The notes below the pieces were generated by a model that was not told the DNA's origin, ran no database searches, and worked only from the letters and a program-made list of their open reading frames with translations. A stretch of DNA of 58,085 nucleotides from Saprolegnia diclina VS20 (Eukaryota > Oomycota > Saprolegniomycetes > Saprolegniales > Saprolegniaceae). Positions within the stretch are counted from its first letter, which is position 1. Each line of letters starts with the position of its first letter. This document shows, one piece after another, positions 42,894 to 54,800 of this stretch. Where the stretch lies: positions 275,203-333,287 of the forward strand of contig NW_008246070.1 of NCBI RefSeq assembly GCF_000281045.1, given 5' to 3'. The translations under genes and the position numbers were made by a program.

Positions 42894-44575
42894 ATGGCCA
42901 AGGTATCGCCGCACAACGACGAGCGGTTGAGTCCGATGAAGCAGTTCTCACTGCGCCTCGACGACGAAGTACGTTATGAGACGCCGCGCGTGCGCCAAGA
43001 CGTCGCACCGCCGGTCGCAAAAGTGCCAGTGTCGCTCGACGGCTTCCTCCTCCTCGACACGTGCCGTGGTATCGCGTCGTCAAGCCCACTCAGATCTTAT
43101 TTCATCTACGATCCTAGTCGAGTTTCCCGAGGAGGCATCGCGCGCCGACGTGAACGGACTCAACATCACGGCCGTCGTCTCGGACGACCTCCAGTACTTC
43201 ACCAACCTCCTCTTCCTCGACATGAGCGACAACCAAGTCTCTTGCACTATACTCACACATACAATATCGAACTCAAACGACGGCGACGCTAGGCACCACT
43301 GGAGCCGCTCGGCGCCTTCCCCGTGCTCAAGGAGCTCGATTTCCAGTGCAACGCGCTGCACAAAATCGACAACCTCACGGGCTTTGAGTGCTTGGAGGTA
43401 CGATAACGTAGACGCAATGATACGACTACTCAGACGCACAACCAGTGGCTCAATCTGTCGTTCAACTGCCTCGTGAGCAAGGACGTCGAAGAGCTCTCCA
43501 AGCTACCCAAGCTGCGCGAACTCTACTTGGCGAGCAATTGGATCACATCGGTGCCGCCCATCATGGTACCATCTCCTTGCTTTGCCGTCATTTGACGTCT
43601 TGCTCAGGACCGGTTCACGCGGCTCGAGACGCTGTCGCTCGAGCGCAACAACATTCATGGCACGGGCATCTTCCTTCTCCTCGCGGTCGTGCCGCGCTTG
43701 AAGAACCTCAATCTGAGCCACAACAAGATCTCCGAGTTCCCCGAGGTCGTACACGCTTGCAGCACATGGCGTTGGTTCTCAAGGAGCGTGTGGATAGAGC
43801 GCCTTGGCACTCGGGGACAAGCAAGGCGCCGGCTTCTACCACCTCGCCTACCTCAACCTCTCCCACAACAAGATCGTCAGCGAAGACGGTGCGCGTCCTG
43901 CCATCGCACTGAAGCACACGCGTTGCGCTAGACATCAGGGCCCTCACGCAGCTGCGCGTTCTCTCGCAACTCGTCCTCTATGGCAACCCGCTCGCCCACG
44001 CGGCTGTCCAGACCCAAGGTGCCCCTCCGCGATTGTGGACACGTTGTCATCTTGCACTAGACAAGACCAAGCTCGTGTACAACCCGGTGCCGATCATGAG
44101 CGAGTGTGACGGACGCGAGGTGGAGCTCAACATTGTCATCGCGTACCCAGAGACAAAGCGCAAGAAGCCGTCGTACAAGAACGTTAGCATCGCGCGCGTC
44201 AAGCAGGACTTGCTTCCGACGACGGCCGAGTTCAAAGCCAAAGGCAAGCGCGCCCTCTTCGCTGACCCTGCGCCGCGGCCCGAACTCGCGACCATCTTTC
44301 CGCCGCGCGTATGACGACACTTGCTGTGTGGATCCACGACAGGTTGTTCATAGCAACCACTGCGGCAGCACGACGAAGAGGCACCGGAGGCGGTGGCCGA
44401 GCCAGGTAGAGCGCAAACGACGCGGACGACGACGAGCCCACAGCGCGACGTAGACATGACCTTCTTGACGGGCGTCGGTCTCGAGACCAGCGGACCGCAA
44501 TCGACCAAGGCGCGCCGACGCAAGGTCGAAATACCGTTCGAAAATGATGCATCGAGGAATGAACAGCGCGCGTAG
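42894..44575 (+). CDS. Leucine-rich-repeat protein, XRRA1-like
   Basis: Ten exons (42894-43068, 43118-43236, 43293-43397, 43434-43565, 43608-43745, 43798-43888, 43932-44018, 44061-44308, 44354-44405, 44454-44575) give 422 aa. About six LRRs are visible (LLFLDMSDNQ, LKELDFQCNAL, WLNLSFNCL, LRELYLASNWI, LETLSLERNNI, LKNLNLSHNKI, LAYLNLSHNKI). The N-terminal LDGFLLLDTC and the post-LRR LVYNPVPIM block recall X-ray radiation resistance-associated protein 1 (XRRA1), but I cannot confirm that. The last two exons were added because ending at the in-frame TGA after exon 8 leaves an acidic, well-framed reading (QPLRQHDEEAPEAVAEP, then DMTFLTGVGLE) unexplained. Intron 3 is only 36 bp. It may be a ciliary or nuclear protein; its role is unknown. 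Confidence 0.8.
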
Positions 44576-44715
44576 GACCCGGGTGCGGTGCAGAACGACG
44601 TCCCGTCCTACTTTTTAGCGCGGTCGTTGGCCCCCAACTCAGAGGTGCAAGCCCACCGCGATACGCTAGGTAGAACCATGCTGCGTAGTCGCAACAAGTC
44701 AAGCTCAAGACGGCG

Positions 44716-45140
44716 ATGGCCAACTTGCGCTACCAACTGACGCACCCGCTCACATCGCACAACGACGAGCGCCTCAACGACGACGTCTCGGCCGTGCGCC
44801 CCACCGCCGTCCACAAGGTACTACCACACCGTTGGTCGCTGCGGCCATCGCCAAATGACGTAGCTTCGGCAACGGAAAAAGTTTGGGCAAGCGCCACGGG
44901 GGCGCTTTGGTACATCATCTTCGGCGTCGGAGGTAGAGACCATGGACTTGTTGCGTAGCGTTGGCTTCGATCGACCAAGCCATCGACGACGTCAACGCCC
45001 GTTTGCACAACCGCGGTGCGCTCTCTCTCACCGACGTGTCCGACATGTTTGCCGTCGTAGTGGACGTGCTCGACGAAGGCGACACGTCGCTCAACCACCT
45101 CGTGCGGCAAGCGCAGCGCATGACGCGGAAACAGCCATGA
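44716..45140 (+). CDS. Small uncharacterised protein (SHNDERL N-terminus)
   Basis: Three exons (44716-44817, 44864-44909, 44959-45140) give 109 aa. The N-terminal TSHNDERLNDDVS resembles the N-terminus of the preceding LRR protein (SPHNDERLSPM). The 46-nt second exon is basic (LRQRKKFGQAPRGRF). The C-terminal ~60 residues look helical (IDQAIDDVNARLHNRG, then LTDVSDMFAVVVDVLDEG). I do not recognise the family. Exon phases (0 and 1) and a clean stop support the model. It lies 140 bp downstream of the LRR gene in the same orientation and is convergent with UTP18. Confidence 0.65.
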
Positions 45141-45283
45141 GTGTCGAGCATATTTAAACCTCGTGCTAAATGGAATACCAAACTTATACACCCTACAAGA
45201 CTAGGAAACACACAGAAGGGGTAGGGTATATGTGGAAGTAGTTAAAGTAGTGAATAGCAGCCGCCACTGCATCGTGTCTATCA

Positions 45284-46744
45284 TTACGTCGACGCGTAGT
45301 GCAAGATGCGGTAGAGGAGGACGCGACCGCGCGCGTTGGCTACCGCAAAGTACCCGCTGCTGGGCGAAAACTCGAACGTCGAGATGTAGTGCAGCGGCGT
45401 CTTGACCGTCGGCCAGTTGCCAAAGACAGTTGCGGACGGGAGGTGCACCATCTTGAGCGCGTCCTTGGTTTCGCGCGACGCCATGGCGAGGATCTGCGAG
45501 TCGCTGTTGAACTTGAGCGACGAAATACCGGTCGTGAGCTGCATGAGCGACTTCATCGGCTTGGGCGTCTTGCCGTGCACGAGCTTGTCGGCCTCATAAA
45601 TATTGACGACGCCCGAGTCGGCGCCGACCGCGAGGAACTTGCCGTCGCCGCTGGCCGCGATCGCGCCGTTCCCGAGACTACCTTCGTCCTTGACGCGGTA
45701 GAGGCACTTGCGCATGCGGAGATCCCACTTGTAAATGTCGCCGTCGCTGCCCGTGCTCACGAGGTAGTTGTCGTCGGCGCAAAATGCGGCCGCGCGCACC
45801 GACCCCGTCATCTTGAGGTTCCCGATAAAGTCGTGCGACCGCTCCGAGAGGAGCGAGATCATGCCTTCATCGCCGAGCATCGCAATGGTCTCGCGGCCCG
45901 AGACAAACGAAGTCCACTTGGTCTCGTGGCGGCTGCGCACGCGCGGAATGCGGTTCACGTGCCCGCCCTCAATGTCGTAGACGTAAAACTGCGGCCGCGG
46001 GCCGGTCATGACGACGCGCTTGCCGTCGTGCGAGAACTGCGCGCACGAGATCGGCATGTCCTTGAGGTAGATGCTCTCAATCTTCGGGTTCTCCGCGCCG
46101 TCGATCTGGAAGAGACGCAGCGTCTTGTCGAGGCCGGCCGTCAACATCAGCTGTCCGTTGGCGTGGAACTGCACCGACTGCACGACGGCGTTCGACGGGC
46201 TTTGCTTGTTGGCGTCCTTCATGCGCGTGACCGCGAGCGTCGTCGGGCTGAGCACGTCGCCGCCGCCCGTGCCGAGCAAGCTGGCAGCGCCCGCAAAGAG
46301 GTCTTCTTCGTCGTCGCTGTCGTCGTCACCACGCGCCGCCTTCTTCTTCTTGTCAAGTGCATCGAGATCAGCCCACGACGCGGCCGAGCGGCCCGACTTG
46401 AACCTACACGCAACAGCATGAGCAATCATGTCATATCGCTGATGCCAGCACGTACTGCTTCTTGAGACGCTCCTGGTAGACGTCGCCCGACACCTGCGTC
46501 TCGTCCTCGGTCTTGCGCAGCTTCTTGAGGCGCGATTCGAGGTTCACGACCACGTCGTCATCGTCTTCGTCGACCCACGCTGCCTGACGTTGGACGGGCG
46601 TCGGCGACGCGGGCGCAGGGCGCTTGGCCGTCTCGGCAGTCTGGAAGAGCTGCTCGTGCAGAGCGACTTCTTCTACAGCGAGCCTTAGCATCCTGCATGC
46701 GATGGCGGCGACGTACCATGCGACGGAAGCGTATCGGAGGACAT
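45284..46744 (-). CDS. UTP18: WD40 protein UTP18 (U3 snoRNP / SSU processome)
   Basis: Three exons on the minus strand (46744-46717, 46672-46456, 46403-45284) give 454 aa. The first exon has only 28 nt. The N-terminal part is acidic and charged (WVDEDDDDVVVNLESRLKKLRK), followed by a SWADLD segment and a beta-propeller with about seven repeats: VQSVQFHANGQLMLTAGLDKTLRLFQID, ISCAQFSHDGKRVVMTG, VRAAAFCADDNYLVSTG and FEFSPSSGYFAVANARG. The order and the IYLKDMPI block match UTP18, which helps process 18S pre-rRNA in the nucleolus and recruits the exosome through an N-terminal motif. Length is typical for short UTP18 proteins. An ATTGGCTAAAA element lies 79 bp upstream. Confidence 0.92.
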
Positions 46745-46822
46745 GATGGCACGATCTAATATACCTTCAACTGCTCCTGACCAATTAAGGGCTTGGTTCG
46801 TACGCGACGATCGAGCGCGCTC

Positions 46823-46833
46823 ATTGGCTAAAA
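46823..46833. promoter_or_regulatory. ATTGGCTAAAA element upstream of UTP18
   Basis: CATTGGCTAAA, about 80 bp from the UTP18 start, with another GATTGGCGG about 28 bp farther upstream. Confidence 0.4.
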
Positions 46834-47019
46834 AGCATCGACATTGCGGTGCTGATTGGCGGAAATCGCTATGCTAAGCGCCAGGCCATTGGTCCGTGCG
46901 GTCCAATGGTGTCCGAACCGACAACAATGGCATGCGTTTCGCAGACAATATGTACACTTCTCTACCATACACAGGTATGTATTAAAAACGTTGCGACCAG
47001 CGCAGCGGGCCAAGCTGTC

Positions 47020-49306
47020 TTATGCCAGGTAGCGGTACGTCGTCGCCGACTCGGGGTCGCGCTCGAGGTATTCGCGGTCGATGAGCGCCTCGATGCGGCG
47101 CTTGATGAGCTTGGGGACCGGCTTGAAAAAGGCGAGCTGCGAGAGCACCTCCGAGACCAGTTGCTGGTGCTGCAGCGTCTTGCGCGCCTTCATGATGCGC
47201 ACAATGGCCGCCTCGATCGCGATCGAACGGTCCTCCTCGACGTGCTTGGGGTTGTGGCTTTCTTCGAGCGACGCCATGGGCACGCGCACCTTGCGCATCG
47301 GCGACGCAAACGAGAGGTTGAGCGCAAACGTGTCCGTGATCGCAATGTTCTTGCTCATCGGCGTCTTCGTGAGCAGCTTGTACTTGCCGCACGAGAGCGA
47401 GTGCAAAATGCGCTTCACCACGTCCTCCGAGAGGTTGAGCGACTCGCGGAGGTGCTCAAACGTAAACGCCTCCGTGTCGCTCGCGTTGAAGAGGAGGAGC
47501 GCGACGGCTTGGAGCGTCGTCACTTGCAAGTCGTACCACTTGTTCTTCGGGAACGTCGCGCGGACGGTCGCATTCCCGAGCGAGTGGACCCACTGCAGGC
47601 GGCGATGGCTCGTCTTCGAGTCGTAGTACATCTTGAAGAGCGACATGTAGCGCACCATTTGCGGCGGCAAGCTAATGTCCAAGGGCGTGTACGACGGCCA
47701 ATGGCCGGTCGTGAGCACTTGGACGCCAAACTCAATGACGGCGCCCGACGGCGGGTTCTTCTTCATGAACGCATCAAACTCGGTCTGGTGGTCGCCGCCA
47801 ATCGCCAAGTCGTTGAGCATGCCCTCCATCTTGGAGGTAAACTGCGCGCCACAGCACATCTTGAGCTTCGAGATCATCGAGATCTCGGCATCGTCCGACG
47901 ACGAGCGCTGGTTCAAGAGGCGCTTGGCGAGCTGGTTGCGGTAGATCTCGGCAAAGAGGTCCTTGTCCGTCAAGTACGAAAAGACGCTCACAATCTTGAC
48001 CAAGTACTCCTCGACCTGGTCGTCGCTGAGCTTTTCGCCGCCCGACTTGAGAATGCGGTCGCAGAACGTGCTCATGAGCTTGGCCGAGCAGTCCTTCCCC
48101 ACGTCCTTGTTGACAAACTCGACAAAGGCCTCCTTGAGGGCCTTCTGGAAGAGCGAGTTGCCGCCAAACTGCTCCTGGACCACGAGCTTGTACTTGTCGT
48201 GGAGCGCGAGAATGTCCTTGATAAAGGTCGGGTCCGACGACGGGTCCTTGATGTTGTCGCTCGCAATCGCTGCCGTACGACGCTCGACGATCTCATTGCC
48301 AACGGTCTCAATGTGGCGGCGGACCAGCGTGGCGATCGGCGCGAGGCCTTCGGGTACGCGCGAGAAGAGACGGTACATGCGCGAGAGGTCTTCCGACTTG
48401 TCGTTCTGGAGCAGCGCAATGCAGCCTATGCAGATGCGTTGGGTGAGATGACATGGTGCAGAAAGGGGGTTTTATACCCGAGTTTTCGCGCTCGAGAAGG
48501 GTCTTCTGATGCTTCTCGAGGAGCTCAATCTCGAGCGCCCGGAGGAGCTTCGCTTCCGTCGTTGAGTGCATGTAGCGCGCGACGCGGCTCGACTCGCTCT
48601 TGAGGCAATCCTCCGTCTTGATCATGTACGCCGGCGTCGAGTCGCCTTCCAGCCACGTCTGCGCTTTCGTCGCGTAGTAGGCCGTACTGCGCTTGATAAA
48701 GGGCTCTTCAAAGTCCGTGACGTACACGTCGAGCGTGCCCATGCCCATGGTCTCAAAGACCTCAATGCAGTTGCGGAGGAGCGTCGTGTCGACAATCTCG
48801 CCCTCGCGCTCCTTCTCAACGAGCTCGAGCATCGCGTCGACCACGTCCTTCTTGATGCCCTCAAAGACCACCGACTTGAACGCGTTGAGGCCCGACTCGG
48901 CGAGCGTCGGCAGCGCGTTGTGCTTGACGTAGTAGCGGTCGAGGTACATGAAGAACTTGGACATCCACTTGTTCATGAGCTTGTGGTTCTGCCAGCGACG
49001 GTGCAGCTCGTTGAGTAGGAACTCGTCGTGCTGGTTCTGGAGCTCCGGGAGCACCTTCTGGCGGAGGTACTCGGTAAAGGTCTCGCCATGGCGCGTGTAG
49101 AGCTGCGCCGACCAGTTGTACGGCGTCCGCTGCGTGCACATGTCGTAGCAGATCGTGTAGATGGGCATGTACGACTGCGGCGGGAACGGACAGGCCGCGA
49201 CCTTGTCGAAGCCCTTGTCGAGGATGTCGAGGAGGATGTCGATACCCTTGGGCTTGATCTGCTCCTTCCAGCCCTGCTCGAGCTCGATCAGCGGCTTGCT
49301 CGCCAT
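47020..49306 (-). CDS. CUL1: Cullin-1 (SCF ubiquitin ligase scaffold)
   Basis: Two exons (49306-48478, 48425-47020; 52-bp intron) give 744 aa, normal for CUL1. Cullin repeats fill the N-terminal half (YTICYDMCTQRTPYNWSAQLY, LNELHRRWQNHKLMNKWMSKFFMYLDRYYV). The cullin homology domain includes YLTDKDLFAEIYRNQLAKRLL and MISKLKMCCGAQFTSKMEGM. The winged-helix tail has IVRIMKARKTL, whose Lys after IM is the NEDD8 site, and ends YRYLA. It scaffolds Skp1/F-box proteins at its N-terminus and RBX1/E2 at its C-terminus. The YTICYDMCTQ N-terminal helix fits a Skp1-binding cullin rather than CUL3 or CUL4. Two TATCCGG-type motifs lie 57 and 140 bp upstream. Confidence 0.96.
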
Positions 49307-49362
49307 GGCTTCGTGATGGGAGGTTGAGGGAAGTTGACACTGGCCAGCCCACGCGAGGACCT

Positions 49363-49373
49363 TCCGGATACCC
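49363..49373. promoter_or_regulatory. TCCGGATA motif upstream of CUL1
   Basis: 57 bp from the CUL1 start. Confidence 0.4.
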
Positions 49374-49445
49374 GGCCGTAGTTCTTTTTTGAGCCACATA
49401 CAAACACCAAGCTGCAACCCGACCGACCTTGCTCGCCGCCACTCC

Positions 49446-49455
49446 GTATCCGGAT
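49446..49455. promoter_or_regulatory. GTATCCGGAT motif upstream of CUL1
   Basis: Second copy, 140 bp from the CUL1 start. Confidence 0.4.
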
Positions 49456-50092
49456 GCGCTGTGAGTGATTGTCGGATTGCTCGCTCGTCCCAGCTTCGCT
49501 TCGAGGCGCACAAGCCCAAGCCCAAGCCGCGGACAGCAGGCAGTGCTACCAGTTCTGGGGCTCTACGCGCATATGGCTGCTTTGCTCTGCAGCCTTTGCT
49601 AATACTCTGGCATTCTTATACGCAGTGCTGGCGGGCGGACAGTGCATGTGCTTGGCTCGCATTGCTTCCTGCACCGACGAGCTTGCAAGCTACGGAATGA
49701 ATATAGCTGCTCGATAGCTAAATGGTAGCTAGCCTACTAGCCACCTGCGAGTCCGAGACTGCTCGTAGTACCGTCGACCTGCAGCGCTAGCTCCACTAGC
49801 CAACACCATTTGGCTTGTGTGCTGGTGCGCGAGAGATGCGGCAACGGAGTACGACGGCGAGAGAGCTCTGACTCGTCGCCGTACGTCTTTAGCTGGGAGA
49901 GAGTTGGTTCATCGAGACTCTATCAATGTATCACGTGGCGCGACCGGCTGGCCTTTTTGCGATCTTCGGGGGTGGCGGCTCCAAAGTCCGAAACTAATGT
50001 GTTAAAAAGGACTTGCCTAATTAGGTAGCAGCTGGCCGTGAGCGTGCTGTCTTCCAAAGCACAAGAGTCAGCACTGTCGCGACGACGACACG

Positions 50093-51664
50093 ATGGCGGG
50101 CTTGAACCTGGACCAATTGACGATGGAGCTGCTGCCGGAAGATGACGATCTGCTGAGTTACTTCCTCTCGTCAGACGTCGCTACAGAGGAGCGTATCGGC
50201 GACCTCTCGCTCAACCCGTCGGGCGTGGCCATGGACCACGCGGCCTTGGGCCGCTCCGACGCTGGCGCGGCCTCGGCATACGGCTACGGCAGCTCGATTC
50301 ACGGCGACCAGCCGTCGTCCTTCCGGTCCCACCACCCGTCGTCCAACATGGACACGGCGAGCACGGCCTCGGGCGACTATGATGGCCCGGACTCGCCTAC
50401 CGGCGGCGACAACGACCTCGACACTGACGACGACAAGCGCCAGCGCCGGTATGCTTGCGCGAGATGCAGTTGCATAGCAACGTCACGTGCCCATGTAGGC
50501 TGGCTCGGAACCGCGAGTCGGCGCGCCAAAGCCGCCGTCGCAAGAAACAGTACTTGGAGCTATTGGAAGAGAAGGTTTTTCTTGCTGCTGCTGCGTTGGC
50601 GCCGAGTGGCTGACGCGCATGATCGTAATGTAGGTAGCGCAGCTCACGGAGGAGATCGACGCGACGCGTGGCGAGCACTTGGAGTCGGCCGACAAGACGC
50701 TCTCGACGCTCAAGTCGCAGATGGTCTTGTCGCTCTACGAAAAGCTGTCGTCGCTACCGCCCATGGCGTCGCTGGTACGTCCCTGCGCCATCCTACACGA
50801 TAGACGAACCAACAAGCATGTAGGGACCCGAGCTCACGGACGAGTTGCGCAGCGGTGTCAAGATCATGCAGGAGCGCTACGGCCCGCACTCGGAGGTACG
50901 GGCAATCATGCTAGTCGGTGGCGATGCGCAACATGGCACTAGGAACGCCGCGCCGTTGTCAACTACCATTTCCAGCAGCTCGACAACCTGCTCCTTCCGC
51001 CCTACACGCGCTTCCTTCTCTGGATGAGCATCCAAGTACACGCTATCTCATGCCAACGTTGCGCCGCTCACGGGCCAGTGTAGGACGAGGCGTTCTTCTC
51101 CAAGATCCAGCCGGCGGTGGCAGCGGCGACCAAAAAGTCGTCGGAGAGCGACCGCAAGGACAGCAGCGCCAAGAAGGACACGCTCTGGGCCGCGCTCTCG
51201 TCCGAACTCGGCATGACGTACGAGCAAGAAGAGAAGATCAAGAGCCACTACAAGTACACCGCTCGCAATGAATCGGTCTCTAGGATGGTCTCTGTAGGTC
51301 GACCGACTCGAAGACGGCCAAGGCCGAGCGGCGCAAGATCGCCATGGCAGTGACGTATCTGAACCAGCTCAAGCAAAACATGGAGGAGCGGTCGGCCGCG
51401 GTGCAGACGCACGCGAACGCGATCTCGTCCATCTTGACGCCGGAGCAGTCGATCCGGTACCAGCAGTGGGTGTCGCAGAACCGGGACAAGTACCGCGCGT
51501 CGCTGAAAGAGAAGAGCGTGCACTTTGCGAACGCGCCGACCGTCGACCCGGACGGGAAGATCTCGACCATTCTGCGCAAGCCGGACCAGGACCTCACGGT
51601 CGAAGACGTCACGGTGCTGCTCTCGACGCTCTCCAAGCAGCATGCTACGCAGCAGGATGCATGA
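50093..51664 (+). CDS. bZIP transcription factor
   Basis: Seven exons (50093-50448, 50499-50574, 50634-50774, 50824-50895, 50943-51035, 51084-51253, 51298-51664) give 424 aa. An acidic N-terminal activation-like region (LLPEDDDLLSYFLSSD) leads to the basic region RLARNRESARQSRRRKKQY, split by an intron, and a short leucine zipper (YLELLEEKVAQLTEEID). The canonical Asn of the basic region is kept, unlike the oomycete bZIPs reported with Cys at that position. The ~290-residue C-terminal part is helical (HFQQLDNLLLPPYTRFLLWMS, EKIKSHYKSTDSKTAKAERRK) and resembles the DOG1/regulatory tail of some plant TGA factors only loosely; I make no firm claim. It binds DNA as a dimer in the nucleus. Confidence 0.9.
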
Positions 51665-51882
51665 AGACGACATGTAGCTAGTAGTTTCTCAATCGGCAAA
51701 AATCTGTATCTGCTTGGACAATTACGGATCATGACCAGCATCGTCAGGATGCTTTCAGTTGATGGGACCGTCGTGGCACCCCCTTTTCTCACGGAATGGC
51801 CGTTTTCCGCGTCAAATCTCGTGCGGAGAAGAAGGTCGTTTCGGCAGGAGCGGTCCAGAGCCGAATTTAGACGACGCCCAAC

Positions 51883-54800
51883 ATGGACGTCGAGACGTCG
51901 CATGGGCGCAGCGCGTCGATGCTTCCGCCGGCGCCGATGAGCGACCCAGCCAACTGCGAAGTCCACACACTCCTGGCGATGGACCCGAAGGAAGAGGCGC
52001 TCGCGGTACATGTGCGATCGCTCTTGCGCGAGACAGACGCAGACGTCGCTGGCTACCAAGCGCTGCGAGACATTTGTCTCCAGACGCTCCAGCCCAACGC
52101 GCTTCCGTCGGCGCAGGTCGCGCACCACCACATGCCCATCACGTCGACAGCGCTCGCGAACGCGGCCCAAGCATCGGAAGAAAGCTCGGTGATTCAGGCC
52201 CAGAAGAGCCCCGTGGCCGGCAAAAGCAAGCACAACTACACACTATGGCGGTCGTCCAAGGCGAAAGAAGAGACCGAGCCGACCGACGACACTACTTCGC
52301 TGCAACAGGCGCCCATCTCGGACCTCATTGTCGTCTTCAGTGGCGACATTACGCCCGAAGACTTTGAAAAGGTACTTCTGCAATAGTATCAACTGTGTAG
52401 CAACGTCGGCTAGATTGATAAGTCCCCGAGTGGGATCAAGGCCGACTTTAACCGGGGCCGGCGCGGCCAGTTCGTGTACCTCTGCCTCAAGCGCGATGCA
52501 GGATCGCTCGCCATTGGCTCCAAGCGGCCACCGATCAGCGAAGTCCTTTTGCTCTACCCCGAGAAAGGCGAAACGCTGCCACCCAACTACGAGTACGTGC
52601 TGCGGAGGGGCGTGCCCGCCAACCTCCACGCGGTACGCTTCCATACCGCCGACCATGATCGGTGCGATCTGTATGTCACAGGGCGTGAGCAGCGAGAAGC
52701 TCTACCTGTGCTACAAGCGGTCGGCCACGTCGTACCTCACCGACATTGCGCTCATCGTGCCCAAAAAGGGAGAGAAGGTCCCGTACGGGTACGTGCCTCG
52801 TACCGAGCTCGATACGAGGACGCTCGCATTGTCCGTGTAGCTACATGAAGATTGACAAGTCGCTCACGGGCCAGTCGTTCGTCGACAGTTCGTCCAATAT
52901 GGAGGTTGCGCTTTGCTATCGAAAGCAGGTTTGCAGCGACGACGCGGCAGCACTGTAGTCACCGTCTGTAGATTGGGCTGCTCGAAACCTCCAAGCCGCT
53001 GTGGTGGCAAGCGACGATGATGGACGTTGTCTCGAAAGAGAAGGGGCCAATGCTCCAGGGTACAAATACGAGGTGCAAAATGACGCTCATCGTTGACGCT
53101 AGACGTCCCGAGTGCAACTGCCAAGGACACGGAAGTGCGGACCGAGTCACCGACGACTGACGAGCCAAGTAGCAGCCCGTTCCTGCTTACGACGGGTGCC
53201 ACCACCGACACGGACCTCCTCGTCGCGACCAAGTACCTCTACCCGCTCTTGTATGCGTGCCACGTACGCCACGGGACCGTCGCCCTGCACGCCCTCAAGG
53301 CGCTCGAAACCTGCCTCACGAGTGCGTTTGTTCGCACCAACTTGTACAAGGGCGACGCGACGCTGCTCCTCACGCTCGCGCAAACCGTCAACACGAGCTG
53401 CCAACAAGCAGTGCGCGACCGGCTACCGACGGCGATGGCCATTTTTGCGAGCGTACGCGTCTTCTGCGCACGAGAACGTCACCGTGTGTAGGTGATTGAC
53501 GCCGAAGAGGCGTCCCTGAGCCCTCTCGTGCTGCACGAGTGCCTCAAAGCGCTTCTCTTCATCAACGACTTGGACGACGGCAGCGCCAAAACGACGTTGG
53601 AAGTCCTCATCCACCGCATCATGGACGGGCTTCCCGACTCGAGCGACAAGTCCATCGCTGACGCACCTCTGCCCGCAAGCAGTAGCATCGACATGGGCAT
53701 GGCGTCGCTTGTCATGTCCCTCGCCGACGACGTCGTGACGTCCGTCGAAGTAGCGCGCGTGAATGAAACCGCCTTGAACATCTGCAAGGTACGCGCACCG
53801 ACACCGATTCGCAGTCGACATGCCCCACACAGGGCCACGCGTCGATCTACTCGACGGGCTACTGCCAGGAGCTGCAGGCTTGTATCGCACCCGTGCTGCC
53901 CTCCAACGTAAGCGCCGGAATGCGTGTTGCTGGTACAAGCAACGTGCGTAGGCCGCGTGCTTGGCCTACCACTTGCTGGCGACCTTGTCCAAGTACGCGA
54001 TGAAGCGCAACTGCTCGGGGGCCGACGACGTCGACTGCGCGTCGATCCGCAACACGCTGCAGCTGCTGGATACAGCGCTCGTCGCGGGGGCCAAGGCGTT
54101 TAAAGAGCACGCGTTCTTCGGGCAGCAGGTTCGGCGGTTTGTCACGTCGGTCGTGCATACGGCCGTCGTCGTGTGGTCGGAACAGGTCCTGAGCGCGTGT
54201 TTGCGCTTGGTGTCGACGCTGTGGAACCACTACCGGCGCCACCTCAAGATTGAGCTCGCGCTCCTCTTTGAGAATGTGTTTTTGCGCATCTTGCGCACAC
54301 CGTCGTCGGTGGCCGGCAGCTACCAACGGCTCGTGCTGCAAGAGCTCACACCGTGGTTTCAGCTGCCGCACAACGTGATTGAGATCTTTCTCAACTTCGA
54401 CATGGACCGCCAGTTTGTGCAGCAGTGGAAGGTCTTCGAGCAGTTTTGCGCCGTCTTGTGCGCCATCACCGAAGCGGCGTGCGCGACCGCCGACGACGCC
54501 GACGAGCACGCACCACCGATCGGGGTTGGCCCCTGCATCGTCCTATGGTCCTAATCGACGACGTGTGTAGGAGCATGCGATGGCGACGCTCCTCGCGATC
54601 CTCCGGAGCCTCATGGACGCGAGCGGCCACGCGCACTTGATCCTCTCCAACGACCGGACGCGCATTTTGTCGATGGCCAAGGGTGGGTGGGAGCTCGACG
54701 AGTCGAGCGAGCCGGCCGAAGAGGCGCCGACACTCACGGAAGCGCTGCCCGGCATTCTCTCGCGCAAGAGCTCGTGCAGCGACAAGAGCCGCGACAGCAA

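Larger units (their letters stand above)
49307..50092. promoter_or_regulatory. Divergent promoter region (CUL1 / bZIP)
   Basis: 786 bp, with TCCGGATACCC at 49363-49373 and GTATCCGGAT at 49446-49455 near CUL1. Short frames inside have no domain. No gene recognised. Confidence 0.5.

Noticed and set aside
44309-44314. TGA at 44312 as the end of the LRR gene
   Set aside because: A GTATGA donor just before it and two further exons in frame give protein-like sequence to 44575; the total length is still a multiple of three.
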